64,000 nucleotides of DNA from Anaerostipes sp. (GTDB lineage: Bacteria; Bacillota; Clostridia; Lachnospirales; Lachnospiraceae): the NCBI RefSeq assembly GCF_018381315.1, contig NZ_JAGZSD010000008.1, forward strand, positions 1 through 64,000. Reading direction: 5' to 3'. A program made the translations under genes and the position numbers. Position 1 is the stretch's first letter. Every line of letters starts with the position of its first letter. The notes beneath the pieces were generated by a model. It was not told where the DNA came from. It was given only the letters and a program-made list of their open reading frames with translations, and searched no databases. Below, in pieces: positions 16,901-24,638 of this stretch.

Positions 16901-18501
16901 GTCACAAGTTCCTCTCTGATCGCATCAATCGGCGGATTGGTAACCTGTGCAAACAGCTGTTTAAAATAGTTAAACAGCGGCTGGTGCTTCTTTGACAGTA
17001 CCGCCAAAGGAGAATCTGTTCCCATAGCCGCAATAGCCTCTGAGCCGTTCAGGGCCATAGGCTGAATGGCAGTTTTTACTTCCTCATAAGAGTATCCGAA
17101 AGCTTTCAGAAGCTTCTCTCTCTGTTCAGTCTCATAAGAAGGAACCGGAATATTCGGAATCTTTAAATCCTTAAGCTCCATAAGATTGCTGTCCAGCCAT
17201 TCACCATAAGGTTCTTTTCCGGCATAAGACTCCTTGACAACGTCATCGTCAATGACTTCGCCTTTGACAGTATCCACCAAGAGCATCTTTCCGGGACGCA
17301 GGCGTTCTTTCACAAGAATCTTGGTAGGATCGATATCCAGAACTCCGATCTCAGAAGACAGGATCAGCTGGTCATCATCTGTAATGTAATATCTGGAAGG
17401 ACGCAGTCCGTTCCGGTCAAGCACGGCTCCCACCTGGTCTCCGTCAGTAAACAGGATAGAGGCCGGTCCGTCCCACGGCTCCATCATCGTAGCATAATAT
17501 TGATAAAAATCCCGCTTCTTCTGGCTGATCACTTTATTGTTTTCCCATGGCTCCGGTATCGTGATCATGATGGCATGAGGCAGAGCCATGCCGCTCATTA
17601 CAAGGAATTCCAGTGTGTTGTCAAGCCTTGCGGAGTCAGACCCGTTGGGGTTGACCACTGGTATTACCTTATGCATCTGGCCCTTCAGATACTTGGACTC
17701 CATATTTTCTTCCCTGGCAAGCATCTTATCTGCGTTGCCGCGGATCGTATTGATCTCACCGTTATGTACGATAAAACGGTACGGATGAGCTTTCTCCCAG
17801 CTCGGAGTCGTATTCGTACTGAAACGGGAGTGTACAAGTGCAATGGCTGATTCATAGTCCTTATCCTGGAGATCCTTAAAAAAGGTCCTGAGCTGGTCTA
17901 CCAGAAACATTCCTTTATATACAATCGTCCTGCTGGACAGCGAAATCACATAGGTCTCCTCGTTGCTCTGCTCAAATACTTTTCGGATAATATAAAGCCT
18001 GCGGTCAAACTCCAGGCCCTTTTCCACATCTTCCGGCTTTTCAATAAATGCCTGAAGAATCTTGGGCATACATTCAATCGCTTTCTTTCCTAAAACCTTA
18101 CTGTCTGTGGGCACTTCCCTCCAGCCCAGAAAATTCATCCCTTCTTTTTCTGCAATGATCTCAAACATCTTTTTAGCCTGCTGGACTTTCAGCTCGTCAT
18201 TTGGAAAGAAAAACATTCCGACGCCGTATTCTCTCTCTCCCCCGATGCCGATGCCTGCCTCCCTGCAGGCTTTCTCAAAAAACTTATGGGAGATCTGAAG
18301 CATAATTCCGACACCGTCTCCGGTCTCTCCTGCCGCATCTTTACCGGCTCTGTGCTCCAAAGTCTCAACGATCTTTAAAGCATTGTCCACGGTCTTGTGG
18401 CTTTTGATTCCTTTAATATTAACACAGGCTCCAATCCCGCAGTTGTCATGCTCAAAACTGGAATCGTATAACCCTGGGGTGTTGTCTCTCTTGTTCGTCA
18501 T
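13969..18501 (-). CDS. gltB: Glutamate synthase large (alpha) subunit
   Basis: A 1510-residue enzyme making two glutamates from glutamine and 2-oxoglutarate. The class II amidotransferase domain begins at the Cys in HDNCGIGA near the N-terminus, so a short propeptide is cleaved. The central domain and FMN-binding barrel follow (GEGGERPERL, SGYDGGTGAAP, ETDGKLMSGRD). The 3Fe-4S motif is CVMMRVCNLDTCPVG. The C-terminal GXGXG beta-helix domain is seen in GGQSFGAFIPKG and YGATSGKAFINGVAGERF. The start MTNKRD at 18501 has AGGAAG upstream; the 33 codons before it lie over the promoter. Confidence 0.95.
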   Translation of the reverse strand: MTNKRDNTPGLYDSSFEHDNCGIGACVNIKGIKSHKTVDNALKIVETLEHRAGKDAAGETGDGVGIMLQISHKFFEKACREAGIGIGGEREYGVGMFFFPNDELKVQQAKKMFEIIAEKEGMNFLGWREVPTDSKVLGKKAIECMPKILQAFIEKPEDVEKGLEFDRRLYIIRKVFEQSNEETYVISLSSRTIVYKGMFLVDQLRTFFKDLQDKDYESAIALVHSRFSTNTTPSWEKAHPYRFIVHNGEINTIRGNADKMLAREENMESKYLKGQMHKVIPVVNPNGSDSARLDNTLEFLVMSGMALPHAIMITIPEPWENNKVISQKKRDFYQYYATMMEPWDGPASILFTDGDQVGAVLDRNGLRPSRYYITDDDQLILSSEIGVLDIDPTKILVKERLRPGKMLLVDTVKGEVIDDDVVKESYAGKEPYGEWLDSNLMELKDLKIPNIPVPSYETEQREKLLKAFGYSYEEVKTAIQPMALNGSEAIAAMGTDSPLAVLSKKHQPLFNYFKQLFAQVTNPPIDAIREELVTSTTIYVGKDGNILEEKPDNCQVLKVHNPILTDTDLLKIKNMKKEGFQVAELPIVYYKNTSLEKALDRLFVEADRAYRDGANIIILSDRGVDENHVAIPSLLAVSAMHQHLIKTKKRTSVALILESGEPREVHHFATLLGYGACAVNPYLALQAVQKLIDDDLLHKDYYAAVEDYTNAVLHGIVKIASKMGISTIQSYQGSQIFEAIGIDSKVIDKYFTNTVSRVEGITLKDIEEDVDIRHSSAFDPLGLENDLMLESTGSHKFRSGKEQHLYNPQTIHTLQMAARTGNYDTFKQYTHMVDEELEPGNLRGLMEFNYPSKGIPLEKVESVESIVKRFKTGAMSYGSISGEAHETLAIAMNMLGGKSNSGEGGERPERLSVGRDGKNRCSAIKQVASGRFGVTSEYLVSAKEIQIKMAQGAKPGEGGHLPGKKVYPWIAKTRHSTAGVGLISPPPHHDIYSIEDLAQLIYDCKNANRDARISVKLVSEAGVGTVASGVAKAGAQVILISGYDGGTGAAPRNSIYNAGLPWELGLAEAHQNLIMNDLRNKVVLETDGKLMSGRDVAIAAMLGAEEFGFATAPLVTLGCVMMRVCNLDTCPVGVATQNPELRKRFAGKPEYVVNFMRFIAQELREYMAKLGVATIDELVGRTDLLKPTKETKEKHIDLSRILDTSYVKAEKIDYNRKKVYDFKLDKVADETVLLKQLKSALENKQRKSIELDVTNIDRTFGTIFGSEITKRWGENTLPDDMYTVKCTGAGGQSFGAFIPKGLTLELVGDSNDYFGKGLSGGKLVVYPPTGVKFKPEENIIVGNVALYGATSGKAFINGVAGERFCVRNSGATAVVEGVGDHGCEYMTGGRVLVLGETGKNFAAGMSGGIAYVLDEDSSLYMNVNKEMVTIENITSKYDVLEVKEMLKEHVAYTNSEKGKKILKNFEEYLPKFKKIMPVDYKRMLNLIVQMEERGLSSEQAQIEAFYENAK

Positions 18502-18567
18502 AAATCTCTTCCTTTCTTCCTGCTGCTTGGAAATGTTATTTTTTGTAGAATTCCTACGTTGGAATCT

Positions 18568-18596
18568 ATCATACAAAAATATGGCCGGCTTGTAAA
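18568..18596 (-). promoter_or_regulatory. gltB promoter
   Basis: Minus-strand TTTACA (18591-18596), 17 bases, TATGAT (18568-18573). Just downstream is an imperfect palindrome (ATTCC-6-GGAAT). The 110 bases upstream (18597-18707) are very A/T-rich with repeated TGATTATTT, but no gene was seen there. Confidence 0.6.
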
Positions 18597-18707
18597 GCAT
18601 TTTTTTCTTAAGTTATCTGATTATTTGATTATTTATATTTTCATCAAAAATAATCTGACAATATATCAGGCATACCGATTCATTTACAAGGTATTTATAC
18701 AAGAAAA

Positions 18708-18738
18708 AAAGACCGGGACAACTGATGTCCCGGCCTTT
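18708..18738 (-). terminator. Terminator after alcohol dehydrogenase gene
   Basis: CCGGGACA and TGTCCCGG pair around a five-base loop; the minus strand ends in a T-run. Confidence 0.85.
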
Positions 18739-18751
18739 CAGCGATAAGTTT

Positions 18752-19927
18752 TTAGAATGTTACGTCTTTTCCGTAGTAGATGCACTCTAAAACTTTTTCC
18801 ATGTCATCTACAGAGGTCTCTCTAGGATTGGATCCGGTACATGCATCTGCCACAGCACGCTCTGCGATCATCCTCTTTTTCTGGTTAAACTCTTCTTCAT
18901 TGATTCCGAATTCTTTCAGGCTGGAAACAATGTTCAGCTTCTTGTTCATTTCCCGGATTGCTTCGATCAGAGAAAGAGTCAGTGCTTTGTCAGAATTTCC
19001 AGGAAGGCCAATTCTTCTTGCAATGGCAGCGTAGCGGTCTTCACAAACCTTTGCATTAAACTGGATCACATATGGAAGATAAATAGCGTTTGCACATCCA
19101 TGTGTGATATGTCCGGTATCAAAAACTGCTCCTGTTTTGTGGGCCAGAGAATGTACAATTCCTAAAAGTGCGTTGGAAAATGCCATTCCTGCAAGACACT
19201 GTGCATAATGCATATTCTCACGGGCTGTCATATCTCCCTCGTAAGAAGCCTTTAAGTTGTCAAATACCATTTCAATCGCTTCTACTGCCAGAGGATCTGA
19301 AAACGGAGAATGCAGTCCTGCTACATATGCCTCAATCGCATGGGTCAGCGCATCCATTCCTGTATAAGAAGTCAGTTTCGGAGGCATTGTCTCTGCCAGT
19401 GCAGGATCTACGACAGCTATATCCGGTGTGATCTCAAAATCTGCCAGCGGATACTTAATTCCTGAACTATAGTCTGTGATAACAGCAAATGCAGTCACCT
19501 CAGTTGCTGTACCTGATGTTGATGGTATCGCAAGGAATTTGGCTTTATTTCTCAGCTTCGGAACTGTAAACGGATCCTTTACATCGTCAAATGTAGTTTC
19601 CGGATGTTCGTAGAATATCCACATAGCTTTTGCGGCATCAATCGGAGAGCCACCGCCCATTGCCACAATCCAGTCCGGCTCAAACTCTCTCATGACCTCA
19701 GCGCCTTTAAATACAGTCTCAACAGAAGGATCCGGCTCTACTCCTTCGATTAATTTTGTCTCAATACCTGCTTCTTTTAAATAGTCAACAACCTGATCTA
19801 CAAATCCAAATCGTTTCATAGAACCGCCGCCGATGACTAAAACAGCTTTTTTTCCATCCAGTGTCTTCAGTGTCTCAAGTGATCCTTTTCCAAAGTACAA
19901 ATCTCTAGGTAATGTAAATCTTCCCAT
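18752..19927 (-). CDS. Iron-containing alcohol dehydrogenase (butanol dehydrogenase-like)
   Basis: A 391-residue group III alcohol dehydrogenase reducing aldehydes to alcohols with NAD(P)H. The nucleotide-binding GGGSPIDAAKAMW lies near residue 95. Metal ligands come from GMDALTHAIEAY (Asp, His), HSLAHKTGA and HITHGCANA. Length and the N-terminal FTLPRDLYFGKGSL resemble clostridial NADH-dependent butanol dehydrogenases. It is monocistronic, with a promoter overlapping a Rex-like box, which fits induction at high NADH/NAD+ to dispose of fermentation electrons. Confidence 0.9.
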   Translation of the reverse strand: MGRFTLPRDLYFGKGSLETLKTLDGKKAVLVIGGGSMKRFGFVDQVVDYLKEAGIETKLIEGVEPDPSVETVFKGAEVMREFEPDWIVAMGGGSPIDAAKAMWIFYEHPETTFDDVKDPFTVPKLRNKAKFLAIPSTSGTATEVTAFAVITDYSSGIKYPLADFEITPDIAVVDPALAETMPPKLTSYTGMDALTHAIEAYVAGLHSPFSDPLAVEAIEMVFDNLKASYEGDMTARENMHYAQCLAGMAFSNALLGIVHSLAHKTGAVFDTGHITHGCANAIYLPYVIQFNAKVCEDRYAAIARRIGLPGNSDKALTLSLIEAIREMNKKLNIVSSLKEFGINEEEFNQKKRMIAERAVADACTGSNPRETSVDDMEKVLECIYYGKDVTF

Positions 19928-19990
19928 ACGTTATCTCCTTTGCTGCAGAGGATTGATATGTTGACAACCCTGACCATTGGTTACATTCCT

Positions 19991-20019
19991 ATTGTACTAT
20001 TTTGTTAATGTTTTATCAA
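19991..20019 (-). promoter_or_regulatory. adh promoter overlapping a Rex-like operator
   Basis: Minus-strand TTGATA (20014-20019), 17 bases, TACAAT (19991-19996). Positions 20002-20019 read TTGTTAA-TGTT-TTATCAA, one mismatch from the clostridial Rex consensus TTGTTAANNNNTTAACAA, and cover the -35 box and part of the spacer. Binding by Rex would block this promoter; NADH releases Rex. Confidence 0.65.
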
Positions 20020-20069
20020 TAAAAATCTGAGACAAGATGACACTTAGACATTTTTTCTAATGGCTTTTC

Positions 20070-20732
20070 TCAGTTTCCACGCTCAAAAAGATAGGCTTCC
20101 ATCCCTTTTCTTCTCAGCTTACATGCAGGACAATCCCCGCATCCGTCGCCTTTTACACCGTTATAGCAGGTCAAAGTTTCCTGCCTGATAATATCAAATA
20201 CACCGAGGTCATCAGCCATTTTCCATGTCTCTTTTTTATCAATCCACATGAGCGGCGTAATCACCTCAAACTCATAATCCATAGCTAAAGTAAGCGTCGT
20301 CTCCAGGGATGTGATAAATACATGCCTGCAGTCCGGATATCCGCTGAAATCACTCTGTGAAACGCCGGTCACCAGTACATGGATCCCTCTTTGTTTGGCA
20401 AATACTGCTGCAAAAGTAAGGAACAGCATATTTCTTCCATCTACAAAGGAATTGGGGGTTCCTGTTTCCGGAGCTTCTTTATCCACTTCAATATCTGCCC
20501 TCGTAAGAGAATTAGGGGCAAGCTGATTTAACAGCCCCATATCCAAAATATGATGCTCCACTTTATATTTTTTACAGATCTCTTTGGCACAAATCAATTC
20601 ATCCGAATGCTTCTGTCCGTAATTAAAAGAAAGTGCAATGACTTCTTCATATTTTTTCATCGCCCAGAACAGACAAGTGGTGCTGTCCTGTCCCCCGCTG
20701 AATACTACAACTGCTTTTGTCGGTTTCGCCAT
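20070..20732 (-). CDS. queC: 7-cyano-7-deazaguanine synthase
   Basis: A 220-residue enzyme converting 7-carboxy-7-deazaguanine to preQ0 with ATP and ammonia, for queuosine synthesis. The PP-loop motif VVFSGGQDSTT is at the N-terminus and the zinc-binding cysteines at the C-terminus (CYNGVKGDGCGDCPACKLR). GGAGGAGAAAATT precedes the ATG. It is the last gene of the queD-queE-folE-queC operon. Confidence 0.95.
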   Translation of the reverse strand: MAKPTKAVVVFSGGQDSTTCLFWAMKKYEEVIALSFNYGQKHSDELICAKEICKKYKVEHHILDMGLLNQLAPNSLTRADIEVDKEAPETGTPNSFVDGRNMLFLTFAAVFAKQRGIHVLVTGVSQSDFSGYPDCRHVFITSLETTLTLAMDYEFEVITPLMWIDKKETWKMADDLGVFDIIRQETLTCYNGVKGDGCGDCPACKLRRKGMEAYLFERGN

Positions 20733-20753
20733 AATTTTCTCCTCCTGATCTTC

Positions 20754-21341
20754 TTATCTGTCCGCCAATATATAAAAACGGTTTTCTGCGGCAGCGTCCT
20801 TCTCAAACCGCCCTCTCATCGTGGATGTAATGGTCTTTGCCTGATTCTTCTTAATTCCTCTGGCACTCATACAGCTGTGATTGCCCTCAATCAGCACTGC
20901 CACATCCTCTGTCCCGGCCACCTTGGAGATAATCTCTGCAATATCTGATCCGATGCGCTCCTGAAGCTGAAGCCTTTTCCCGACCATATCACAGATTCTG
21001 GCTATTTTGCTGAGACCCAGAATCTTTTCTTTTGGCTGGTACGCAACCGTAACCTTCATATTGTACATCAGCGCCAAGTGATGCTCACAGTAGCTGAAAA
21101 TTTCAATATCCTTCACAATCACCATGTCCTTATGATTCTTTACTGACAGGTCATCTTCAAAGGTCTTGGAAAACATTTCCGCAATCTCACTGTTGCTGTA
21201 ATTCATCCCTTCAAATACTTCTTCGTACATTCTGGCAACCCGGTCCGGTGTCTCTGTGAGTCCTTCCCTGTCAGGGTCATCCCCCAATGCTTCCAGTATG
21301 CCTCTGATATGTTTCTTAATCGCTTCTTTATCAATCGCCAT
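20754..21341 (-). CDS. folE: GTP cyclohydrolase I
   Basis: A 195-residue enzyme opening GTP to dihydroneopterin triphosphate, the substrate of QueD (and of folate synthesis). Seen: zinc and active-site residues in SYCEHHLALMYNMKVTVAY, GLSKIARICDMVGKRLQLQER, and CMSARGIKKNQAKTITSTMRG. Its position inside the que operon indicates it is dedicated to queuosine precursor supply. Confidence 0.95.
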   Translation of the reverse strand: MAIDKEAIKKHIRGILEALGDDPDREGLTETPDRVARMYEEVFEGMNYSNSEIAEMFSKTFEDDLSVKNHKDMVIVKDIEIFSYCEHHLALMYNMKVTVAYQPKEKILGLSKIARICDMVGKRLQLQERIGSDIAEIISKVAGTEDVAVLIEGNHSCMSARGIKKNQAKTITSTMRGRFEKDAAAENRFYILADR

Positions 21342-21347
21342 AACTAT

Positions 21348-22016
21348 TTAGACTCCCTTCTGCTCCGGATCCCATACAACTTTATGAATCTGGATCTGAA
21401 ATCTGACCTTATTCATCCTGTGTTCCTTCATATATTCCACAATCTCTTCCGGAGGTATTGCTCCGAAAACCGGGCTGAAATATACAATGGCTCTTTCGCA
21501 GAGAGAAAACCGGTCAATGACCTCTTTTGCCTTTCTCAAATCTTCCTTTGTTCCAATCACAAATTTCACCACATCCCAGGGCTTTAATTCCTCCATATTT
21601 TCCAGGCACATGGACTCTTCCATGCCGCTGGACGGCAGTTTATAATCCATAGTCATGGAAAGCCTTGCATCTCTTTCTCTCCACGGCCGGATCGGGATAC
21701 TGCCGTTGGTTTCAATTTCCAGTTCCGTTTTGGGAAGAGACAATATACATCCGATCAGCTCGCTAATATTTTCATCCAATAACGGCTCTCCTCCGGTTAA
21801 GGTCACTAATTCTGTTCCTGACTCCTTCACCATCCGGGCCACTTCCGGAGCTGTCATAATCTCTGCCTCTCCTTTTTTGCTGATGGCCCATTTCGTATCA
21901 CAGTAAGAACAGCTCAGATTACATCCCCTAAGACGTATGAACATAGAGAGTCTGCCCGCCTTTTTACCTTCACCGTTAATACTCACAAAACTTTCTGCTA
22001 TTTTAAACTCTTCCAT
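21348..22016 (-). CDS. queE: 7-carboxy-7-deazaguanine synthase (radical SAM)
   Basis: A 222-residue radical-SAM enzyme rearranging 6-carboxytetrahydropterin to 7-carboxy-7-deazaguanine. The cluster motif is CNLSCSYCDTKWA, followed by the typical TLTGGEPLLDENI. The N-terminal EFKIAESFVSINGEG is a QueE hallmark. It begins two bases after the queD stop codon with GGAG upstream, so it is translationally linked. Confidence 0.93.
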   Translation of the reverse strand: MEEFKIAESFVSINGEGKKAGRLSMFIRLRGCNLSCSYCDTKWAISKKGEAEIMTAPEVARMVKESGTELVTLTGGEPLLDENISELIGCILSLPKTELEIETNGSIPIRPWRERDARLSMTMDYKLPSSGMEESMCLENMEELKPWDVVKFVIGTKEDLRKAKEVIDRFSLCERAIVYFSPVFGAIPPEEIVEYMKEHRMNKVRFQIQIHKVVWDPEQKGV

Positions 22017-22018
22017 GG

Positions 22019-22438
22019 CTATTCTCCGTAAATGGCGCAGTTGTTCGGTGTCTCATATACTTCCACATAAGATACATCATAACCGCCATTTTTTATCCTG
22101 TCGTAAAAATATTTTGCAAAGTTTTCCGCTGTAGGTCGGAAATCCACTTCAATGATCCGAAAATCTTCCTCCTTCAGCGCTTCCATAGTCCTTGGTTTCA
22201 GCGTATTGCTTTCTATAATCAACGCATGGTCAAACTCGTCTGCTATCTTTTTGACCTTGTCTTTTAACTCTCCGAAGTCTACGACCATTCCTCTGGTCTG
22301 TCCCTGCTCTTCCACGTTTTCCTTCCGGATCGTCACCGAAAGCTTCCATCTGTGTCCGTGCAGGTTTCTGCACTTACCCTCATAGCCCGCCAGAAAATGT
22401 GCGGAATCAAAGGATGCATGTGTATTTAACTGGTACAT
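22019..22438 (-). CDS. queD: 6-carboxy-5,6,7,8-tetrahydropterin synthase
   Basis: A 139-residue member of the PTPS family. Zinc-binding histidines are in FDSAHFL and NLHGHRWKL, and the catalytic Cys in CRNLHGH. The C-terminal VEVYETPNNCAIY is characteristic. It is the first gene of the queDE-folE-queC operon, preceded by a leader with a preQ1-I aptamer and terminator. AAGGGG is the ribosome site. Confidence 0.93.
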   Translation of the reverse strand: MYQLNTHASFDSAHFLAGYEGKCRNLHGHRWKLSVTIRKENVEEQGQTRGMVVDFGELKDKVKKIADEFDHALIIESNTLKPRTMEALKEEDFRIIEVDFRPTAENFAKYFYDRIKNGGYDVSYVEVYETPNNCAIYGE

Positions 22439-22576
22439 GTTATTTCCCCTTCTCTTTCATAATCTTTATGCGATTTGCCGCAGGCAAATAGATTCCTTGT
22501 GCATTTGTGCGCATCCTGCACGGAGTGCTTTTTATTGCATAAGGGATTGGGATTCCAAAGGAACTTCCTATACAAT

Positions 22577-22611
22577 AAAAAAGACACGCCACCTGCGGTG
22601 TCCGTGTCTCT
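22577..22611 (-). terminator. Leader terminator between preQ1 riboswitch and queD
   Basis: Minus-strand GACACGGACACC pairs with GGTGGCGTGTC (one interruption) around a short loop, followed by a run of Ts. It lies about 55 bases downstream of the aptamer and 140 bases before queD, where ligand-induced termination would act. A strong hairpin at about 22625-22658 (ATAAGAA.CTATG / CATAG.TTCTTAT) lies between. Confidence 0.7.
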
Positions 22612-22663
22612 AAGCATTCTTCTAAGATATAAGAACTATGTCAAATACATAGATTCTTATTTT

Positions 22664-22708
22664 GTCCTAGTTTTGTTTAAAGACAGGATGGTACGAATGA
22701 ACTGTCTG
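22664..22708 (-). promoter_or_regulatory. preQ1-I riboswitch aptamer
   Basis: On the minus strand AGACAG pairs with CTGTCT as P1. It encloses GTTCATTCGTACCATC and is followed by the A-rich tail TTTAAACAAAACTAGG. This matches the preQ1-I pattern (GGUUC, ACC.UCC, AAAAACUA) in which the A-rich tail docks into the P1 groove. It lies in the leader of queD-queE-folE-queC, the genes preQ1 normally represses. Confidence 0.8.
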
Positions 22709-22730
22709 ATATATTCTAAATAACTAATTG

Positions 22731-22745
22731 AGTATAGCACACTTT
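22731..22745 (-). promoter_or_regulatory. que operon promoter (extended -10)
   Basis: Minus-strand TGCTATACT is an extended -10 element; TATACT is at 22731-22736 and the start is predicted near 22724. The -35 (TTTCAT at 22754-22759) is poor, as often with TGn promoters. Confidence 0.5.
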
Positions 22746-22809
22746 TGCTCAATATGAAACAATAAAAATATAATTATTCTGATCCTGCACTTAATCGTCC
22801 GGTACAGGA

Positions 22810-23535
22810 TCAGAGTGACTTCATGGACGCTGCAAACAGCCGCACCAAAAACTTCCACGTGTGCGGATATTCCCTCAATATTGTTTTTCTGATCTCATTG
22901 CTCACATCCGGGCCTTTTTCTGTAAAAGTAAATGCACCATCAGCTGCTCCGCCAATAGCTATATGTGCACTGGCATATCCGCCAACAGCGATGCGGGCCG
23001 CCACAGCACATCCGCCAACGGCATACACTCCCACCGCCAGACCTCCGACTGCAAAAATACCGAAAGCTGCTCCACCCACTGCCATTCCTCCCAGAGCAAG
23101 CCCTGCGAAAGCAAAAAGGCCCAAAGAAACCATTCCCAGAGAAAGCAGTCCGGCAGAAAATATTCCCGCAGACAACAAGCCCACAGCAAAATTCCCGGCA
23201 GCTATAATCCCTTTTGCCCGATACATTCCCCTTCCAAAATTGATATGCACCAGAGGAATCCCGAACACTGTTGTTTTACTCTTATATTCATAATGTTGAT
23301 TTACAGTGACATAGACAATTTCCTTCTCTCTTGAAGCAGCTACATTTCCTGTCAGTTCATCCATACTGATTTCAAAAAGGCGGCTCAATTCTATCAGTTT
23401 GTTCATCTCAGGGGCCGTTGTCCCCAGTTCCCACTTCGATACGGTCTGCCTGGATACATTCAGCCGGTTTCCCAATTCTTCCTGTGACCATCCTTTTTCT
23501 TTTCTTAAACGATTCAAATTTTTATCAAATTCCAT
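22810..23535 (-). CDS. XRE-family HTH protein with Gly/Ala pentapeptide-repeat C-terminal domain
   Basis: A 241-residue protein. Residues 1-62 are a Cro/cI-type HTH (LRKEKGWSQEELGNRLNVSRQTVSKWELG). After a linker (VYVTVNQHYEY), residues 111-198 form about seventeen pentads of the form xx[A/S]x[G/A], for example NFAVG LLSAG IFSAG LLSLG MVSLG. This may fold as a small beta-solenoid or a membrane-embedded bundle; hydrophobicity permits either. The C-terminal 40 residues are charged (KTILREYPHTWKFLVRLF). The ATG at 23535 has GGAG upstream; a TTG two codons earlier is less likely. Monocistronic. Function and targets unknown. Confidence 0.75.
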   Translation of the reverse strand: MEFDKNLNRLRKEKGWSQEELGNRLNVSRQTVSKWELGTTAPEMNKLIELSRLFEISMDELTGNVAASREKEIVYVTVNQHYEYKSKTTVFGIPLVHINFGRGMYRAKGIIAAGNFAVGLLSAGIFSAGLLSLGMVSLGLFAFAGLALGGMAVGGAAFGIFAVGGLAVGVYAVGGCAVAARIAVGGYASAHIAIGGAADGAFTFTEKGPDVSNEIRKTILREYPHTWKFLVRLFAASMKSL

Positions 23536-23637
23536 AACCAATCTCCTCTGTCAGTTTATATATATCATAAGAATTTCCTGGCTTTTTTTCCACCAAATGC
23601 AGTTGGAAATGTGTCAACTAAAGTTAACATCGGCTTT

Positions 23638-24504
23638 TTATCTGTACTCCAAGTAGTCTAAAAACCGTTTTACCGCAAGAGACATTCCTTTTCTGTCACG
23701 GAAAGCCAGTCCTATGCTGCGGTAAGCAGGCTGTTCCAGCTCTTTTGCAGCAATGCGGTAGGGGATACGCTGCAAAATAAGTTTCGGCAGGATACTGATT
23801 CCCAGACCGCTTTCCACCATAGACATAATTGCGTAATCATCCCACGTGGTAAATTGAACTTTTGGTGTCAATTGGCACCTTTCAAATATTTCTGAAATCT
23901 CAGCTTTTGCTCCTTTTTCCAGCAGCATAAAAGGCTCATCACATAAAGCCTTCATCGGGAAACGGCTGCATCCGGCCAGAGGATGGTGTTCCGGGAGAAC
24001 TGCCATCAGCTGGTCTTGTTCCAAAAAAATAGTTTCCAGATCCGGAAGTGTGGGAAGCCGCAAAAAGCCGAAGTCCACCCGTCCTTCTGAAATCCAGCTT
24101 TCAATTTCTGTGTAATCTCCCAGCAAAAGCTCATAATCGATATTGGGATAATCTTCCCGGAACTTTTTAATGATGTTCGGAAGCCAATGAGTGGCGGCAC
24201 TCGAGAATGTTCCAATCCTTATCAGTCCCGCTTCCAGACCTTTCAGTTCATCAACCTGTATCTGCAGTTTCTGAAACTCATCACACACATTCTTGGCATA
24301 CGGAAGTAATTTCAAACCATCCGATGTCAGACGCACCCCCGAACGTCCTCTTTCAAGGAGTGCCATACCCCATTCAGCCTCCAGATCATGGATCATTCGG
24401 CTGATGCCGGATTGGGAATAGTTCAGCATCGCTGCTGCTTTTGTAAAACTTTTAAACTCCACTGTCTTAACAAAGGCCATATATTTTTGAATGTTCATAT
24501 CCAT
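23638..24504 (-). CDS. LysR-family transcriptional regulator
   Basis: A 288-residue LTTR. Residues 1-62 are the winged HTH (FVKTVEFKSFTKAAAMLNYSQSGISRMIHDLE). Residues 90-285 are the periplasmic-binding-like effector domain (IRIGTFSSAATHWLPNIIKKF). It is divergent from an EamA transporter gene with a 134-base A/T-rich gap, the usual layout for a LysR protein controlling its neighbour. Effector unknown. Confidence 0.88.
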   Translation of the reverse strand: MDMNIQKYMAFVKTVEFKSFTKAAAMLNYSQSGISRMIHDLEAEWGMALLERGRSGVRLTSDGLKLLPYAKNVCDEFQKLQIQVDELKGLEAGLIRIGTFSSAATHWLPNIIKKFREDYPNIDYELLLGDYTEIESWISEGRVDFGFLRLPTLPDLETIFLEQDQLMAVLPEHHPLAGCSRFPMKALCDEPFMLLEKGAKAEISEIFERCQLTPKVQFTTWDDYAIMSMVESGLGISILPKLILQRIPYRIAAKELEQPAYRSIGLAFRDRKGMSLAVKRFLDYLEYR

Positions 24505-24638
24505 ACAATTTACCTTCTTCTATTCATCTGATTTTGTAATGCTATATATGATAAATATTTGTTTTTGTTATTTATTATTTTATGATACATTAGGACCATA
24601 TAAGATTCAAGAAAATTGAAGGGGTGTTCTGTATTCAT

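Noticed and set aside
22823..23334. Long plus-strand open frames opposite the XRE pentapeptide gene
   Set aside because: They are repeat-rich mirror frames of the Gly/Ala pentapeptide coding strand, with no ribosome site and no family resemblance.
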